Source of the DNA: Dentipellis sp. KUC8613
Taxonomy: Eukaryota > Basidiomycota > Agaricomycetes > Russulales > Hericiaceae
Assembly: GCA_002286715.1 (NCBI GenBank)
Contig: NSJX01000026.1
Location: 62,001-126,000, forward strand
Direction: 5' to 3'
Length of the DNA stretch: 64,000 nucleotides
A program made the position numbers and the translations under genes. The notes under the pieces were generated by a model. That model ran no database searches, was not told the origin of the DNA, and saw only the letters and a program-made list of their open reading frames with translations. Shown here piece after piece: positions 11,137 through 23,300 of this stretch. Each line of letters starts with the position of its first letter. Position 1 is the stretch's first letter.

Positions 11137-12189
11137 CTTTCCCTCTCTGTCAACCAGCCTTGATTCCTCCCCTTTTCGTAGCTTTCTTTTAATGCACTAA
11201 TTTGATATTTTCCCTATCGCATACCGTCATCTCCCTCGTGCTCCGATCTATGTCGCTCCTTCCTGGTTAGCCAGTATTTATGTCGAATTGGCAATATCTT
11301 AGATACATGTGCAATATGCACTAATGTGGCTTCTAAATGGAACTCTTTTATTCCATCCTTCGCGTGAACTTAGACCTAAGTTTGAAACTACGTGCAAATT
11401 CTGCCAGACAATATGCATCTAATCCGAATTTAAGGACTGAATGATGTCGGTACAAGCACCAGATAATGCTGATCTAAAGGCGAGAGAAGCCTATTCTTGG
11501 CGCCGAATTTGATAGACCTTTGCGCTTGCCTAGTCCTCATTAGCCTCCAATCTAACGCCAATTAAAGGGGGACCTAACGAATCCAACAAGTCTGCTCATT
11601 GGCACCAATTAGCTATAATTTTCGCTAATTAGCCAGGGAGGGTTTTCCTGATGCAATCAACGAAAGTGGCGTGTTTCAGTGCCGATGTGGAATGACCTGT
11701 CCATACGCTCCGTCTGAAATTAGCACAAGATGATGGGCCTGAGACGTGTTATTGTGCGAGCCGCGACGAGTGAGATAAGAGTCTTGTCGCGAGACGCAGT
11801 GTTATATCGTCTGTCTTGAGCTGTCAAAATAATAATGTTCCGACGTTTCAAGGGCCTGCGTGAAATGCAAGTCGTCGTGAGAGGGTAGAAACGAAGAGTA
11901 GGTTCCGGCCGTCCAATGAGGAGGTAGCCACATCGCCGTGCCTGAATCGCTTTTCGCCGCATAACCAGCCCATATATAGGCAGGTTGCGTGCGCAAACCC
12001 CAGATGCCGGCGGCCAAAGAGCAGAACAGATGACCTCAGATCTTGTGCAGCGCGGCGACAATCACATGCCAGCGCCTGGCAACAAGTACTCTGCACCCAC
12101 TCCTCACACCCAGCTGCCCGCGCTCCTTTTACACCTCCTGCCTCTCACCGCCCCTCTCTGCACTCCCCGCGCCCCCCGGGCCAGAAAAG
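11137..12189. other. Intergenic with probable esterase promoter
   Basis: No credible gene. The first half is AT-rich and holds several AATTAG-type words. A TATATA motif lies near 11971-11976, about 215 bases before the esterase ATG, followed by a pyrimidine-rich stretch (about 12095-12175). It is a plausible core promoter on the + strand. Confidence 0.4.
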
Positions 12190-15100
12190 ATGATTGACCA
12201 CCTCGCAGGGCGCCCGAATCCGTCGTGGAAGCGTGCACAGGTGAGCTTCTTCCGCCGGCGCTGCACTCTGCGTTTGTTCTCAGCGCTGAACGTACCCCTG
12301 CGCGCTACTGCCGCCGGCGATCAGGTCATCCTCGTCATTATCTTCTGGCTATGGCGTATCCTAGGCGGCGACCCCAACGGTCCCCGCATGTTCTATATCC
12401 GCAGGGCGAACCGGGCAATCAGTGCGGTGTTCAATACCGCTCTACCGTAAATTGACTAACGCGGCCGCAGAACGCTTCACGCCGTGGCAGATCGTCGTCA
12501 GCACGCTTACAGCAGTCTACGCGATCCGCCACCTTGATAAATTGCTGGGACTGGGAGGTAAGTACATGGTTTCCGTTCATATACGCCTGGCATCATTGAC
12601 ATCGTGCACAGCACCGGAACCGCTAGCACGTCTGGTACGCATGTCCTTTCCTCTCCTGTGTTGAAAAATGCCGACGTGCGATGATAGTACTCACCGTCAT
12701 ATTACCGTGCGACATGGATCGCGACTGGCTTGGACGCAGGTTTCGCGACCGCGATGGCGATACGCCCGAAATGGCTGCGAGATGTCTGTTCCGTTATATT
12801 TTCAGCGTACTATATCATATATGCCCAAGAGGGTGATGAGAAGGTGCGATCTGCGACATGATGCAGTCAGGATATTGTGCTTACCTACGGCCGGCAGCTT
12901 CGTCGCTTCCGTGCTGTGCCCACCATAGAGATGCTTCGCTCTACTTGGGAGAAGACAACAAACCCCTACGTGAGTCCATCTGACTCGCCATCCTGCGCGA
13001 GCGGCGTATTAATCTATGATATCAGATCCGCCTCTTTCTGCGCGCACCCCGCATCGCCATCTACCGCAAGTTCCTCCTCCCCCGGCCGGCGTCCTCGCGC
13101 TACACACGTCCCATCACCGTGCATCTCTACTTCTCGCCGCCAGAACGCCATCCGCTGCGGCACGACCCGGCGGCGGTGCTGGCGCTCCAAGAAGACCTCA
13201 TACTAGACTTCCCTGGAGGTGGTTTCGTGGCGATGACGCCTGAGCATCACGAAGAGCGCCTGAAGTCCTGGGCAAAGACCACGGGACGGCCGGTGCTCTC
13301 TGTTGAGTACGGGAAGGCGCCTGAGTGTAAGCGCCCGGGTGTTCCAGTGCTCGATTGCACCGTGCACACTAGCTGACCATGCGCTCTCCAGACCCGTACC
13401 CTTTTGCAATCCACGAGGCGTACGACACGTACCGCGTCCTTGTGGAGTCTAAAGGCAAAGCCATCGGCATGTCGGGGACCAATCTGCAGGTGATCATGAC
13501 CGGAGACTCCGCGTACGTCCCCATATCTGCCGCCCCGCCGCACGCCTCTCCTGACACCTGACCCGCGGCGCCGCCAGCGGCGCAACGATCCTGATCGGCG
13601 CACTGAACGAGCTGCTGGAGCACCCGCTCGGCACCGTGGACCCCGCGGCGCCGCACGCGCACGCGCCCCCCCTCGCGCACCCGCTGCCGCTGCCTGTCGC
13701 GCTCGTGCTGAACTACGCGGCGCTCGACTTCAACTTCACGTCGTGGATGTCGCCGCGGCACCTGCGGATCCTGCTCGAGGAGACGGAGGCGGACGAGGCG
13801 CGCGCGCAGGCGCAGGGGCGCACGCCGTCGATCCTCGGGCGGCGCTCGTCGAGCTACTTTTACCGCTCGGACGAGGAGGACGACGAGCGCGAGGGCTGGG
13901 CGAGCGAGATCCGCGGCGCGAAGGACCACCTGGCGCATGTGAGCCCGCTCGCGGTCGTCGGGGACAGCCGGCGGAGGGTGCGGCTGAGGCGCAAGAAGAG
14001 CTGGCGCGAGGCGCTGAAGATCGGGCAGTCGAAGAGCAGCTCCGCGGCGGCGGCGTCGGCGGCAGGGGCGGAGAGGCCCGCGCCGAATCGGCGCTCGACG
14101 ACGGGCCAGTTGAAGTTTGGGATGAGCAGGAGGGCGGAGGAGGAGACGGACGACGAGGGGGCGGGCACGGATGGCGAGGGGGCGGGCGGGGACGTGGAGG
14201 ATTATGGTGATCTGCCAGAGGAGGACCGGCCGATCCAAGCGCGCGTGCGCTGGAGCTCGCGGACGGCGCCGTCGAGCCCGGTCCTGTCGAAGTTCCAGAA
14301 GGGCGCGGAGGCAGGGGGGCAGGAGAAGGCGACGGAGCTGCTGGACGTCGAGCAGCAGGCGAGGCTCGAGGCGGCCGTGGTGGAGGCGGACCACGAGGTC
14401 GGGCACCGGATGCAGCGCGAGGGCCAGAAGTGGAAGCACGAGCCGATCGGGACGCGCCTGACGATGACGAGCCGGACGGGGTACTTCCAGGACCGCATCA
14501 TCTCGCCGAGCATGGTAAGCCGTGCCTTCATCCGCGCCGGTGCATAATGTGCTGACGCGCGCGTGCAGATGCGCGCAATGGCGATTCTGTACATCGGGCC
14601 GCATCTGAACCCCGACTTCGCGACGGACTACCGCATCTCGCCCATCCTGACGCCCGCGCGGCTGCTCGCGCAGTACCCGCCGCTGCTGATGCAGTGCGGG
14701 GAGAAGGACCCGTTCGTGGACGACACGATCATCTTCGCGGGGCGCATCCGCGACGCGAAGCGGCTGCGCAAGGAGGAGCTGCGCGCGGCCGTCCGCGAGC
14801 GCGGCGCGGGCGCGCACGCGTCGTTGCGCGAGGCCGTGGAGGTTGCAGACCTCGAGAAGGAGCTCGAGAGGCTCGAGGGCGAGTGCGAGGAGGACTGGGT
14901 GCAGATGCAGATCTTCACCGAGTGGAGCCACGGCTACCTCCAGATGCCGACGCTCCTTCCCGAGGCCAAAGCCGTGATCAGGGACATTGCGGACTGGATG
15001 GACGACATGTTCACGATGGCGGAGCCGAAGCAGGATGGCAATGGGTACGGTCGTGCAGAAGACGCCGGCGCTAGTGCGAGTGCTAGCGAGCCGGCCGATC

Positions 15101-15966
15101 GGGTGGCGGGCTCGGGCTCGAAGGCGTCGTTCGTGTCGCGCCTGTGGCCGTGGTCCAAAGCGCACGGCGTCATGGATGGTAGCCAGCGCGGGCCTGAGCG
15201 TGGACGCGATCAGGCGCAAATTAAGCTCGAGGCGGCGAGGCAGCCTGCGATCCGCATCTCGGCGCCGCCGGAGAAGATGGCGCGCGGGCACGAGACGCCC
15301 TTTGCATCGTCGTCGGCGTCGGGGACGGAGACGGAGACGGAGAACGACGAGGGGATCACGTTCGTGCCCAAGGCGCGCCGGCGCGACGGCGAGGGCAAGG
15401 GCTCGTTTGGGAGCGACGAGACGGTCGGCGCGGCTCCGCGGAACAGACGCGAAGACGACGAGGATGGGCGTGATCGTGACGATCGCACCCCGGTCCCTGC
15501 GAGCATTTCGCGTGCCGATCGCAGCAGCGGTGATGCGCCGTCGTCCCCGCCCCTGCGGCACGGCGAGAACGGAGGCGCCGGACAGTTGCGCATCGCGACG
15601 AGCCTGCCTAGGTCTGGTGATGGCGGTCATAATGGCATCGGGAATGGACATGCCGTTGGCGCGCCAGGTCAGGTGGGCGTGGGCAACGGCGCGGCGAAGC
15701 CTGCGAGGGCGAAACGGGGAGACGCTAGCAGCGACGTCGCGACGGGGCGTGCCAGTGCGTATGCAAACGGGGGCGAGGACGGGGCGGAGGAGAGGGCGTC
15801 GCGGTCGCGCACGCGGTCGCCGAAGGGCGATGCGTCGACGCCGGGGCGCCGGTCGGGGACGCCTGGGAAGGGCGGTGTTGCGGGGCAGACGTCGACGATT
15901 TCGGAGAGCGAGCTGATCAGGCGCCGGCGGCTGCTGGATTCGCATATTTTTGTCAGCGAGCAGTGA
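12190..15966 (+). CDS. Hormone-sensitive-lipase-like alpha/beta hydrolase with long disordered inserts
   Basis: Serine ester hydrolase of the GDXG/HSL type. Exons 12190-12240, 12325-12421, 12471-12557, 12612-12634, 12688-12843, 12898-12969, 13026-13326, 13392-13512, 13578-14514 and 14569-15966 sum to 1080 aa. A hydrophobic segment lies near the N-terminus (VILVIIFWLWRILGG). The oxyanion motif is LDFPGGGFVAM, so the His of the classical HGGG is not present. The nucleophile elbow is GDSAGATI (Ser about 302). The acid is in CGEKDPFVDD (about 662) and the His in EWSHGYLQMP (about 736). Between Ser and Asp sits a polar, charged low-complexity insert (about 355-590), and after the fold a tail of more than 300 residues. 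The family core is normally 300-450 aa. The first intron (84 bases) is a multiple of three. Substrate unknown; membrane anchoring is inferred. Confidence 0.85.
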
Positions 15967-16862
15967 GGGTGTAATGGGCCGTTGGGTAATGGGCAGGGAG
16001 TCATTTGTATTCACGTATGGGACTGTATAGATTCGCAGACCGGCGACTTGTCTTTTGGAGGGTGAATTGCCTGCGCGCGAGGTTCATTAGCCAGAACATA
16101 ATCGAAAGATGGATTGGCGCGGGGCTCGATCGTAGGCGCCGTGCGCTCGAGGATGCAGGAAGGATAGTTGCTGACTTGGCGCGCGCGTGCGATGGGCGCT
16201 GGGATGCCCATGTACGGCGGGCCTGAGAGCGTGCTGCGCAAAAGAAGGGGATTAATGGGGAGACTGACCGCGCGCGGAAGGGGGGACTGTAAGCGGGAGA
16301 GCGTCAGGGAAGGAGGAGGAGGTACGTGGACGGGACGACCGAAGGAGAGGCCGACACTGCCACGGGGCACAAGTGGCCGGATTGCCGGCGCATCAGAGGG
16401 AGGGACAAAGCGGTCCACTCGTCCGCTTCGTTTCGTCCAGCGCCCGTTCTCTTCTCTCTGCTCACAACTCATTTTCAACTCATTTCCCTCGACTGTTCTC
16501 GCCGGATCGCCGCCGTCGCCGCCGCACACGCGCAGTCTTGCAGCCGGCACGCCGCCCGGAGAGAGAGACTTGGGAGCGTGCGAACAGGCGCTCTTGCGTC
16601 ACTTGCGGTTCTATATCCGGCCTTGGCCTCGCCGTTCCCTTCCAGAGCCGCCCGTCCATTGTCGTTATAAAGCCCTTTCGCGTCCTCGGCTTTGCCCTGC
16701 CTCTCTCCCTCCCGTCCCCCGCACCCCATATCCCGCCGTCCATCGGCGTTCAACTCTTCTCCACTCCGGAACAGACAGCCTCCGCGCCGCACGCCCCGGC
16801 CGTACTTTGCGCGCAGCTCCGTGTCACCCTTTGTGAAAACGCCACCGCCACAGCACACAACC
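15967..16862. promoter_or_regulatory. Promoter and leader region of the C2H2 factor
   Basis: About 900 bases with no supported gene. A TTATAAAG motif at 16665-16672 lies about 190 bases before the ATG at 16863, with pyrimidine-rich DNA after it. A 5' leader is likely here. Open frames on both strands are by-products of GC-rich composition. Confidence 0.35.
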
Positions 16863-18488
16863 ATGAATGCGACGCTGCAGAACTACCCGCCGCAGCCCCA
16901 GGGCTTCTGGGATACCCCCGGCGCAAGCTCCAGCGGTGGGCCACCGCGCCACGACCCTGACCCTGGTACCACCATGTCCGCCCCCAAGCCTTCGCGCGCC
17001 TCGTCCGTCTCCTCCATCGACGCGAGCATCGACCCCCAACTGAGCAAAGGTGGCGAGCTCCCGCACTCTCCTACGCGTGTACTGACGTCTGCCCGTCCCC
17101 CAGCCAACAGCCCGCACCCACACCCGCACGGGCAGAACCCGGACACGACCTATCCACACGAGCAGGGTCAGCGTGCCGAGGGTGACATGGGCCCTGCATA
17201 CGGCCACCCCGCATACCCATATGGACCGGCCGTGCACGCGCTCCCGTCCAACGGTCCCTCGCTCTACTCGTACCACCCGATCGCCGTGCAGCCGCCCCCG
17301 TTCCACCACGCACAGGCCCACGCGAGCACGCCCCAGCCTCCCGCACCCGCGCCTCCACCACCTGCACCTGCACCTGCCCCCGCACAAGCCCCTGCGCAGG
17401 CGCAGGCGCCCGCGCGGCAGACGAGCTCGCCCCCCGCGCGCGCGCCGGCGCTGCACACGCACGCCGCAAACCCGCCCTACCCCGCCGTGCGCCGCGATGG
17501 CCGGCGCAGCCCGAAGCCCGAGTCGTACTACGCGCCGCACGCGGCGCTGCTCTACAGCCACGCGCAGATCATCCAGTCGCCGTCGAGCTCCGCCACGAGC
17601 CCGTTCGCGCCGTCGCCCCCGGGCGCGCCGGGCAGCGTCACCCGCCTGCCGCCCATCCTCCAGGTCGAGAAGCAGCAGGTCACGACGACCGCCACGCAGG
17701 CCGCGAGCGCGAGCCGCCGCCGCAACGAGGCGCATTTCATTTGTCCGGTGCCCGGCTGCGGCAGCACGTTTACGAGGCGCTTTAATTTGAGAGGTGCGTC
17801 CTGTTTGCAAGGCTTCGGGGTATGGGCATTGGAACCGATGTGTCTCGTGCACCAGGCCATCTGCGATCGCACACCGAGGAGCGCCCGTACGTGTGCGAGT
17901 GGCCCAATTGCAACAAGGGCTTTGCGCGCCAGCACGACTGCAAGTGGGTGTCTGTTTTAGCTGGGTGCCTGGTTTGTGCTGTGTTGTTGACGCGTTTCGG
18001 TTGCGCAGACGCCATCAGGCACTGCACACGTCCAAGTCGTCGCAGGGCAATGTGTGCCAGGGCTGTGGCAAGACGTTCAGCAGGCTCGACGCGTTGAACG
18101 TAAGCACCGCCTCTGCCTCCTGTATTTCGCGCTTCAGAAGCTGATGATACTCCTCTGCGTTTTTGTAGCGACATCGTACGTGTGCTTCACGCCCCCTACC
18201 ACCCCATATTCTCTGCGTATCGGCTCTCCTGATGATCCTTACTATCTAGTGCGCTCAGACGGCGGATCCGAGTGCCGCCAGGCAGCAGGCCTCCCGAGCG
18301 GGTCGAACCCCTCCGAGGGCGGCTCGGACTCGGGCAAGGGGACGGGAACGGGAACGGGCACGGGCACGTCGACCCCCCGCGAGGCCGAGGCGTCGTCCGC
18401 GTCGTCCTCGCCCGCGCACAGCACCGAGCCCGAGCCGAAAACTGCGACTGCAGACGGCCCTGAGGGCGCAGGGGCTGCGGCGCAGTAA
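16863..18488 (+). CDS. C2H2 zinc-finger transcription factor
   Basis: Probable DNA-binding regulator acting in the nucleus; target genes unknown. Exons 16863-17793, 17856-17943, 18009-18099, 18169-18175 and 18250-18488 give 451 aa. Residues 1-290 are Pro/Ala/His-rich and disordered. Three C2H2 fingers follow: CPVPGCGSTFTRRFNLRGH with LRSH, CEWPNCNKGFARQHDCKRH with QALH, and CQGCGKTFSRLDALNRHLRS followed by DGGSEC. The third finger's distal His falls in exon 4, which is only 7 bases (CGACATC); without it the frame and the RHLRS ending are lost. The tail has a GGAACG/GGCACG repeat encoding Gly-Thr repeats near 18340-18370 and ends in a Ser/Glu-rich region. Finger spacing resembles fungal AZF1/MSN-type proteins, but orthology is not established. 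Confidence 0.85.
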
Positions 18489-21400
18489 GTAATAAGTCTC
18501 TGGGCTGCGGTACTCGTGTTTCTTGTGTTCGAGCTCGTAATTTTGCATTCTGCATTCCGTATTCCGTATTTCATCCCAAGTCTCGTGTCTCGTGTCTCGT
18601 GTCCTGTGTTTCGTGTCTGTTTGTCTGTTCTTTATCCCATTATCAACAGCATCCATCTCCACCTCCACCTCCATTTCCACTTTTACTTCCAGCCCGATCC
18701 CAACCCGTAGCTCGTCACGCTGTTACTATGAATGTATTGTATTGCCATAATACTTGGATGCGTATGGGTGGGTGTATACTCCAGTGTGCTGTATGCTGTA
18801 TGTGGTACGTGCTACTTGGTATGTGCCCATTCGTCCGTCCATACTCTATCCTGAGCCCAGCGCGTGCATGTCGATATCGACCCTACCCTGGGATAACCCG
18901 ACCCCTGCAGCATCAGGCCTAGGGCCCGCATCCGGATTCGAATATTAATTCGAAGTGGGAGGCGTCGTGATGAATCATGTATGATCTGCAAGGCACGCAG
19001 CAGCAGCCCTGCGAGCACGAGCACGATACTTACCCAACGTGAATCCGCCCTGTGCGATAGATAGATCTGCAGACCGGTGCACGCAGCCCTGAGCCGTGGG
19101 CCGTGGGGCCTTGCGAGACGAGGATGCTTGCTTGATAATCGGGTCGGTGGACGATCGACGATCTGCAGGGTCGTATACGTACGTACGGACGGACGGATGG
19201 ATGGACGCGGGGTAGAGTGTACGCGGGTGCGGGTGCAGGTGGATGTGCTGTGCTGTGCGGTAGGATCAGGATGGTGGGCCGGGGATGGGCTCGTCTTGAG
19301 TTGCGGGCTTCGAGCGAGGAGCAGCAAGACTTGAATTGATCATGAGCTTGGCGTTGAATTCGAACTGGAACTGGCGCTCGCGTGGTAGGACGGGTTGTTT
19401 GCTGCGCGCGGTGATACTCACGTCTGCTTTTGATTTCTGGGCTTCGAGGCGCACTAAGAACTAAAATTGGAATCGGCGCTCGCGTGTGAGGGGTGGTTCG
19501 CTGCGGCGACGTCGTCAGTGGCAGATGGAGATGGAGGTGGCAAGGTAGCAAGATGGCCCGGCCAGTCAGTCAGCACCTACATGCGTATGCGTACGTCCGC
19601 GTAGAATAGAGGACCATCGTTGCTGCAGATAGCTCCGGGTCAGGGTGTTGGTGAAATAGGAGATATGGATATGTGCCTAGACTGGAGGTGGAGAAGCTTT
19701 CACTCGCGAGCTTTTCGAGGGCTGCGCGGACAGGCGGGTGTGCGAGGAGGTGGTGGTTCGCCAGCTGCGCGAGGCCTTGGAGGGTACAATGTTGGCCTGG
19801 TACTATTTTCATCTTTATAGTCAGCCTGCGTTCGCGCAGAAGCAAAAGCTCCGCAATCACCTTTCTCGAACTCCATCCCTGTCAATGCTCACGTCCGATT
19901 TCCGGGCTTCGAGGCGCAGTCAGACCTGCACTTAGAAAAAAAACTGGGATCAGCGCTCGCGTGTGAGGGCGTGTTCACTGCGGTGACATCGTCAGTGGAA
20001 GATGGAGAGGTAGCAAGATGGCCCGGATGGTCAGCGACTGCGTATGCATGGAGAGTGTCATCTTTGCTGCGGATAGCCCAGGGTCTTGTCAATGAGCTGT
20101 TGGTAAAGTGCTCGCGGATCTTAGGTTTGATGCGTTTTTCCGAATGAACGAACAGGTTCCCATTTTCGTTTGGTGATTCGTGAGCAGGTTGACTGTCGCA
20201 GCATGTTGGAATTCGCAGGGAAAGGCGGGAATCTTGAAACGGAGGTTCTGATACTTTGGAGGGTACCGTACGATGGCCTGTTATCATTCTCTCACCTCAA
20301 AGATAAGCAGAAGCAAAAGCCCTGCGACGGGCGAGCATTCTGGAAGTCCATCCCCGCTCAGTATCACTATCAGTGTCAACAAAACCAAAAACCCCACTTC
20401 GAAGCGCACTCCTACGCAAGAATCGCGCACCCGAGCTGCGTCCGACTCGGAGCCGCAGCCGGAGCTTGGCGATTCCAGCGCCCATCGGACGCATCTGACA
20501 CGGGCTCGACAAGCTGACGCTGGACCCTGTGCACTACCACCGCAGGGGCCAGGATCCACATCCAAACCCAAAGATGACGCGGCGGGCACGAGCGCGAGGC
20601 TGACTCGGAGGCTGCTCTTTAGATTTGTTCCGGCCAACAGACCCTGAGACTGTGATGAGAAGAGGTTGTGTGTCAGAGAGGCGAGGACGCGCAGTACATG
20701 CGTGCACGTACATACGTGTCACGCGGATGGGCGATATTGCACTCTGGTGGAAGGTCGTGGATCCGCAGCTGGGTCTATAGCAACAGAATCATAGTCGATA
20801 ACAGCATGCACGCCAGGGGGCGAGTATGATCGCTGCTCGGACGCTCGGGGGCTCGGAGGAACGGGGCGTCGGGCGCGAGCTGTGTCAGAGTGATGAGCAT
20901 GATCATGGCGCCGGTGAAATGGCCGTGATGGCAGAACGAGTAGAAGAATTAAATGCGGTTCGTGGTGGTTTGGGGTCGCAAGGTGCCCTCGCTCTCCCGT
21001 GCGCGAGTGGGAGACTGTGCGGTGCGGTCCGGGACGCCGATAGTAGAGGTGGAAGGATTTCGGCGTAGCGTGTACTGTTCGGGGTAGATGTTCAGAGTCG
21101 TGTATAATTGGAAGGAAGATTGGTTACGCATTTGTCATTGCTTCAGGCGGGAAGGTGACGATGGCATTTGGGTCCTCGAAAATGCATGGTGAAGTCGCAG
21201 CAAACTGTATAATGGCGTTTGTCCAAAAAATTATGAGTAAAGGTCCTTGTGAGGGGCGCTAGCAGAGAGTACCTGATGATTAGTTTCCAGTAGAGTACTT
21301 GCTGACGTCGTCGTTCTTGGAAAGACTAAGCCATCCTCCTGTCGAAGCAGTCAACGGGATTCATGTTGGATTTCAATTGACAGAGATTGGGCAGCCCATG

Positions 21401-22113
21401 ATTAGTATCATGATTATCTCCGCACTGCCCACATCCGACCCATACGCCGCCAGAGATGGATACTGGGCGTTTAGTTCTGGGTGTCGCAGGGAATCGAGCT
21501 GAGAATATGATGACGAGGACGGTCGGCGGTGCAAAAGCTGTCGCATCGAGCGAGAAACTCAAAAGTGACGATGGCGTTGGAGTCGTCGAAGCCAAATCTT
21601 GCATCGAACGGTATGCTATGGTGTCCCTTCAAGTTGGGATCTTTCCCAAGGCGATAGCAAAAGATGTCTGAGGGTTCGAATTTAGTACTAGAAAGAGGTC
21701 GTCGATGATACGAAGACCACTCACGCACAGATATCGTTGGTTGCGATGGTATATACGTCAGATTCCGTTTCACCAACGGCATCAGGATTTCTGTCATTCC
21801 GGATAACGTCTCTTCCTGTATTTTCTTCATAATTTCTTGCTGGGCTAAACAGCGGCATGGAATTAGGGACAAGTCACAAGTGACCATCTTCACTCACAAT
21901 CCAAAAAATTGCGGACGAGCTGCCACGTGCAGGCGGTGAAGGCCGCGGAGAACAATGGGCGTCCACATTTTGCGGGCTTTTAATTCGTGCATAATATAAC
22001 TTGCCCGTTTCCGGTCTCTTGCGCTCTACAAACACCACATCGTCAGTGGACCGAAGTCGCTTTCGCATCTCTTCCTCGACTATCACCTACCCCGACGCTT
22101 ATAGTCTTGCACC
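18489..22113. other. Gene-poor 3.6 kb region with degenerate duplications
   Basis: No gene can be defended. The first about 220 bases are probably 3' UTR of the zinc-finger gene (alternating TCGTGTC words). A diverged tandem duplication occupies about 19400-20360. Minus-strand splice-like blocks between 21480 and 22086 can be joined into short proteins in two different frames, neither resembling a known family, so I leave them uncalled. Confidence 0.45.
19400..20360. repeat. Diverged tandem duplication, period about 470-480 bp
   Basis: Blocks recur in order and spacing. GGGCTTCGAGGCGCA occurs near 19440 and 19902; GCGCTCGCGTGTGAGGG near 19476 and 19953. GTCGTCAGTGG/ATCGTCAGTGG with AGCAAGATGGCCCGG occur near 19512-19560 and 19988-20025. 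GCTGCAGATAGC/GCTGCGGATAGC occur near 19621 and 20066, and GCAGAAGCAAAAGC near 19837 and 20309. A third partial copy of GGCGCTCGCGTGG lies near 19373. Copies are clearly related but substantially diverged, so the duplication is old. Confidence 0.65.
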
Positions 22114-22499
22114 ATGGCTTCTGAGTCCGCACCGTCTTCAAACATTAGTCAAGAGCTTCATGTGAATGCAGTCTCCCCACCACCCGGTCGCCGTCTGCGG
22201 AAGAGAAAGGCGATTGGTCTGGCAGGCAGGGTCTCGCGGAAGCGGTTAGCTACAGGAAGCCAGACGACGAACGATGTCAGACAGAGTGAGGGTGTTGAAG
22301 GTAAGGGAAACCGGTCGCCCGTGAATGTGCAAGTCTGTTGATACGATTCCCAGCCTCGAGCGAAACCAAGAACGAGTTGAACGAAGGCAATGATGTGGAC
22401 GGAGACAAGAACGAGTGGAAGCGAGACGTTCTGCCCTTCTTGCTGGCTTTCTACCTTCCGAATTTGAGCAAGACCCAGACGAAACCTGGGTCGTTGTAG
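22114..22499 (+). CDS. Small hypothetical protein, basic N-terminus
   Basis: Two exons, 22114-22300 and 22354-22499, encode 110 aa with clean GT..AG sites and a matching phase. The N-terminal half is Ser/Pro-rich then strongly basic (PGRRLRKRKAIGLAGRVSRK), a possible nuclear localisation signal or nucleic-acid contact. The second half is acidic (SSETKNELNEGNDVDGD) and ends in a short hydrophobic segment (VLPFLLAFYLPNL). I do not recognise a family. Short length and lack of known domains make this moderately uncertain, but the exon structure is better than chance open frames nearby. Confidence 0.45.
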
Positions 22500-23300
22500 T
22501 CCTCAGGAAGACAGGACGGCCCGCGTCATTCTTGAAGTTTTGTTGGGTTAGGACGAGATGAGCTGGACACTTTCCAGCGGGCTAGTTTGGAGGCCATGTA
22601 CTAGTATGTATTTCGCTGCTTGGAATATTTTGTCAAGGCCTGTGCTGTATATCCATTGGTTGGGTTTGTTTTTACTTGCTGGTACCTTTTACTATCCATC
22701 CGCTGGGGTTGGGGGCGACGAGAAAGCCTCAGCGCTCCGAACACCACCTTCCAGACGTCCGCGTCAGGTATGAGCTTGTATGGCCCTCCGGACACCTCTG
22801 AGGGGGCTGGTTGAATGCTATCAAGCACCGCGGTCATGTGTTTAAGAAGTTGTGGAACTACTTGGATCCTAGGTTTCACGAGGGTTTCGAGCCATTTGCC
22901 TGCAGACCGGTTTGTTCGTTACATTGGCAGGTGACATGCCGAAAAGGTTTTGCGGGCAGCCTGGCTCGCCGTCGTCCAGTCGAGAACCTAAATCCCATGT
23001 CAAAGTCAGAAAAAAGTGTCGGTAGGTACCAAGTTGGGGCTGGAGGTCCGTGTCCTGACCGCAAGGTCCGTCAGTTGGTCTTTGTGGACTGTTCAGAGGT
23101 CCGGCAGTCCCGCGCGGGTGTCGGCTGAGTCTAGATTGCACGTGTTATTCTCGCCTTACTATGGCACCGTGTCCAGGTCTCTACAGCTGCAGTCATACTT
23201 ATACCGAAGCGTAGCTTTGCCACTGACTCTCGTTCCACCCATCGTAGTGTGTAGGGACCTCATTTGAAGCTCTCGTAGCCCGCAGAAGAACTCTGCAAGG
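22500..23300. other. Intergenic upstream of PEX5
   Basis: About 800 bases with only short open frames and no recognisable motif. It presumably contains the 3' end of the preceding small gene and the PEX5 promoter. Confidence 0.4.

Noticed and set aside
13369..16014. 881-codon open frame on the minus strand
   Set aside because: It is exactly antisense to the esterase exons, is built of Arg/Ala/Pro/Leu-rich text without any domain, and crosses the esterase introns without regard to them. GC-rich codon use on the sense strand explains it.
16824..17852. 342-codon minus-strand open frame
   Set aside because: Antisense of the Pro/Ala-rich first exon of the zinc-finger gene; Arg/Gly-rich and featureless.
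21478..22086. Minus-strand multi-exon gene candidate opposite the 110-aa gene
   Set aside because: Two mutually exclusive frames can be spliced, neither resembles a family, and its start would lie only 28 bases from the divergent ATG at 22114.
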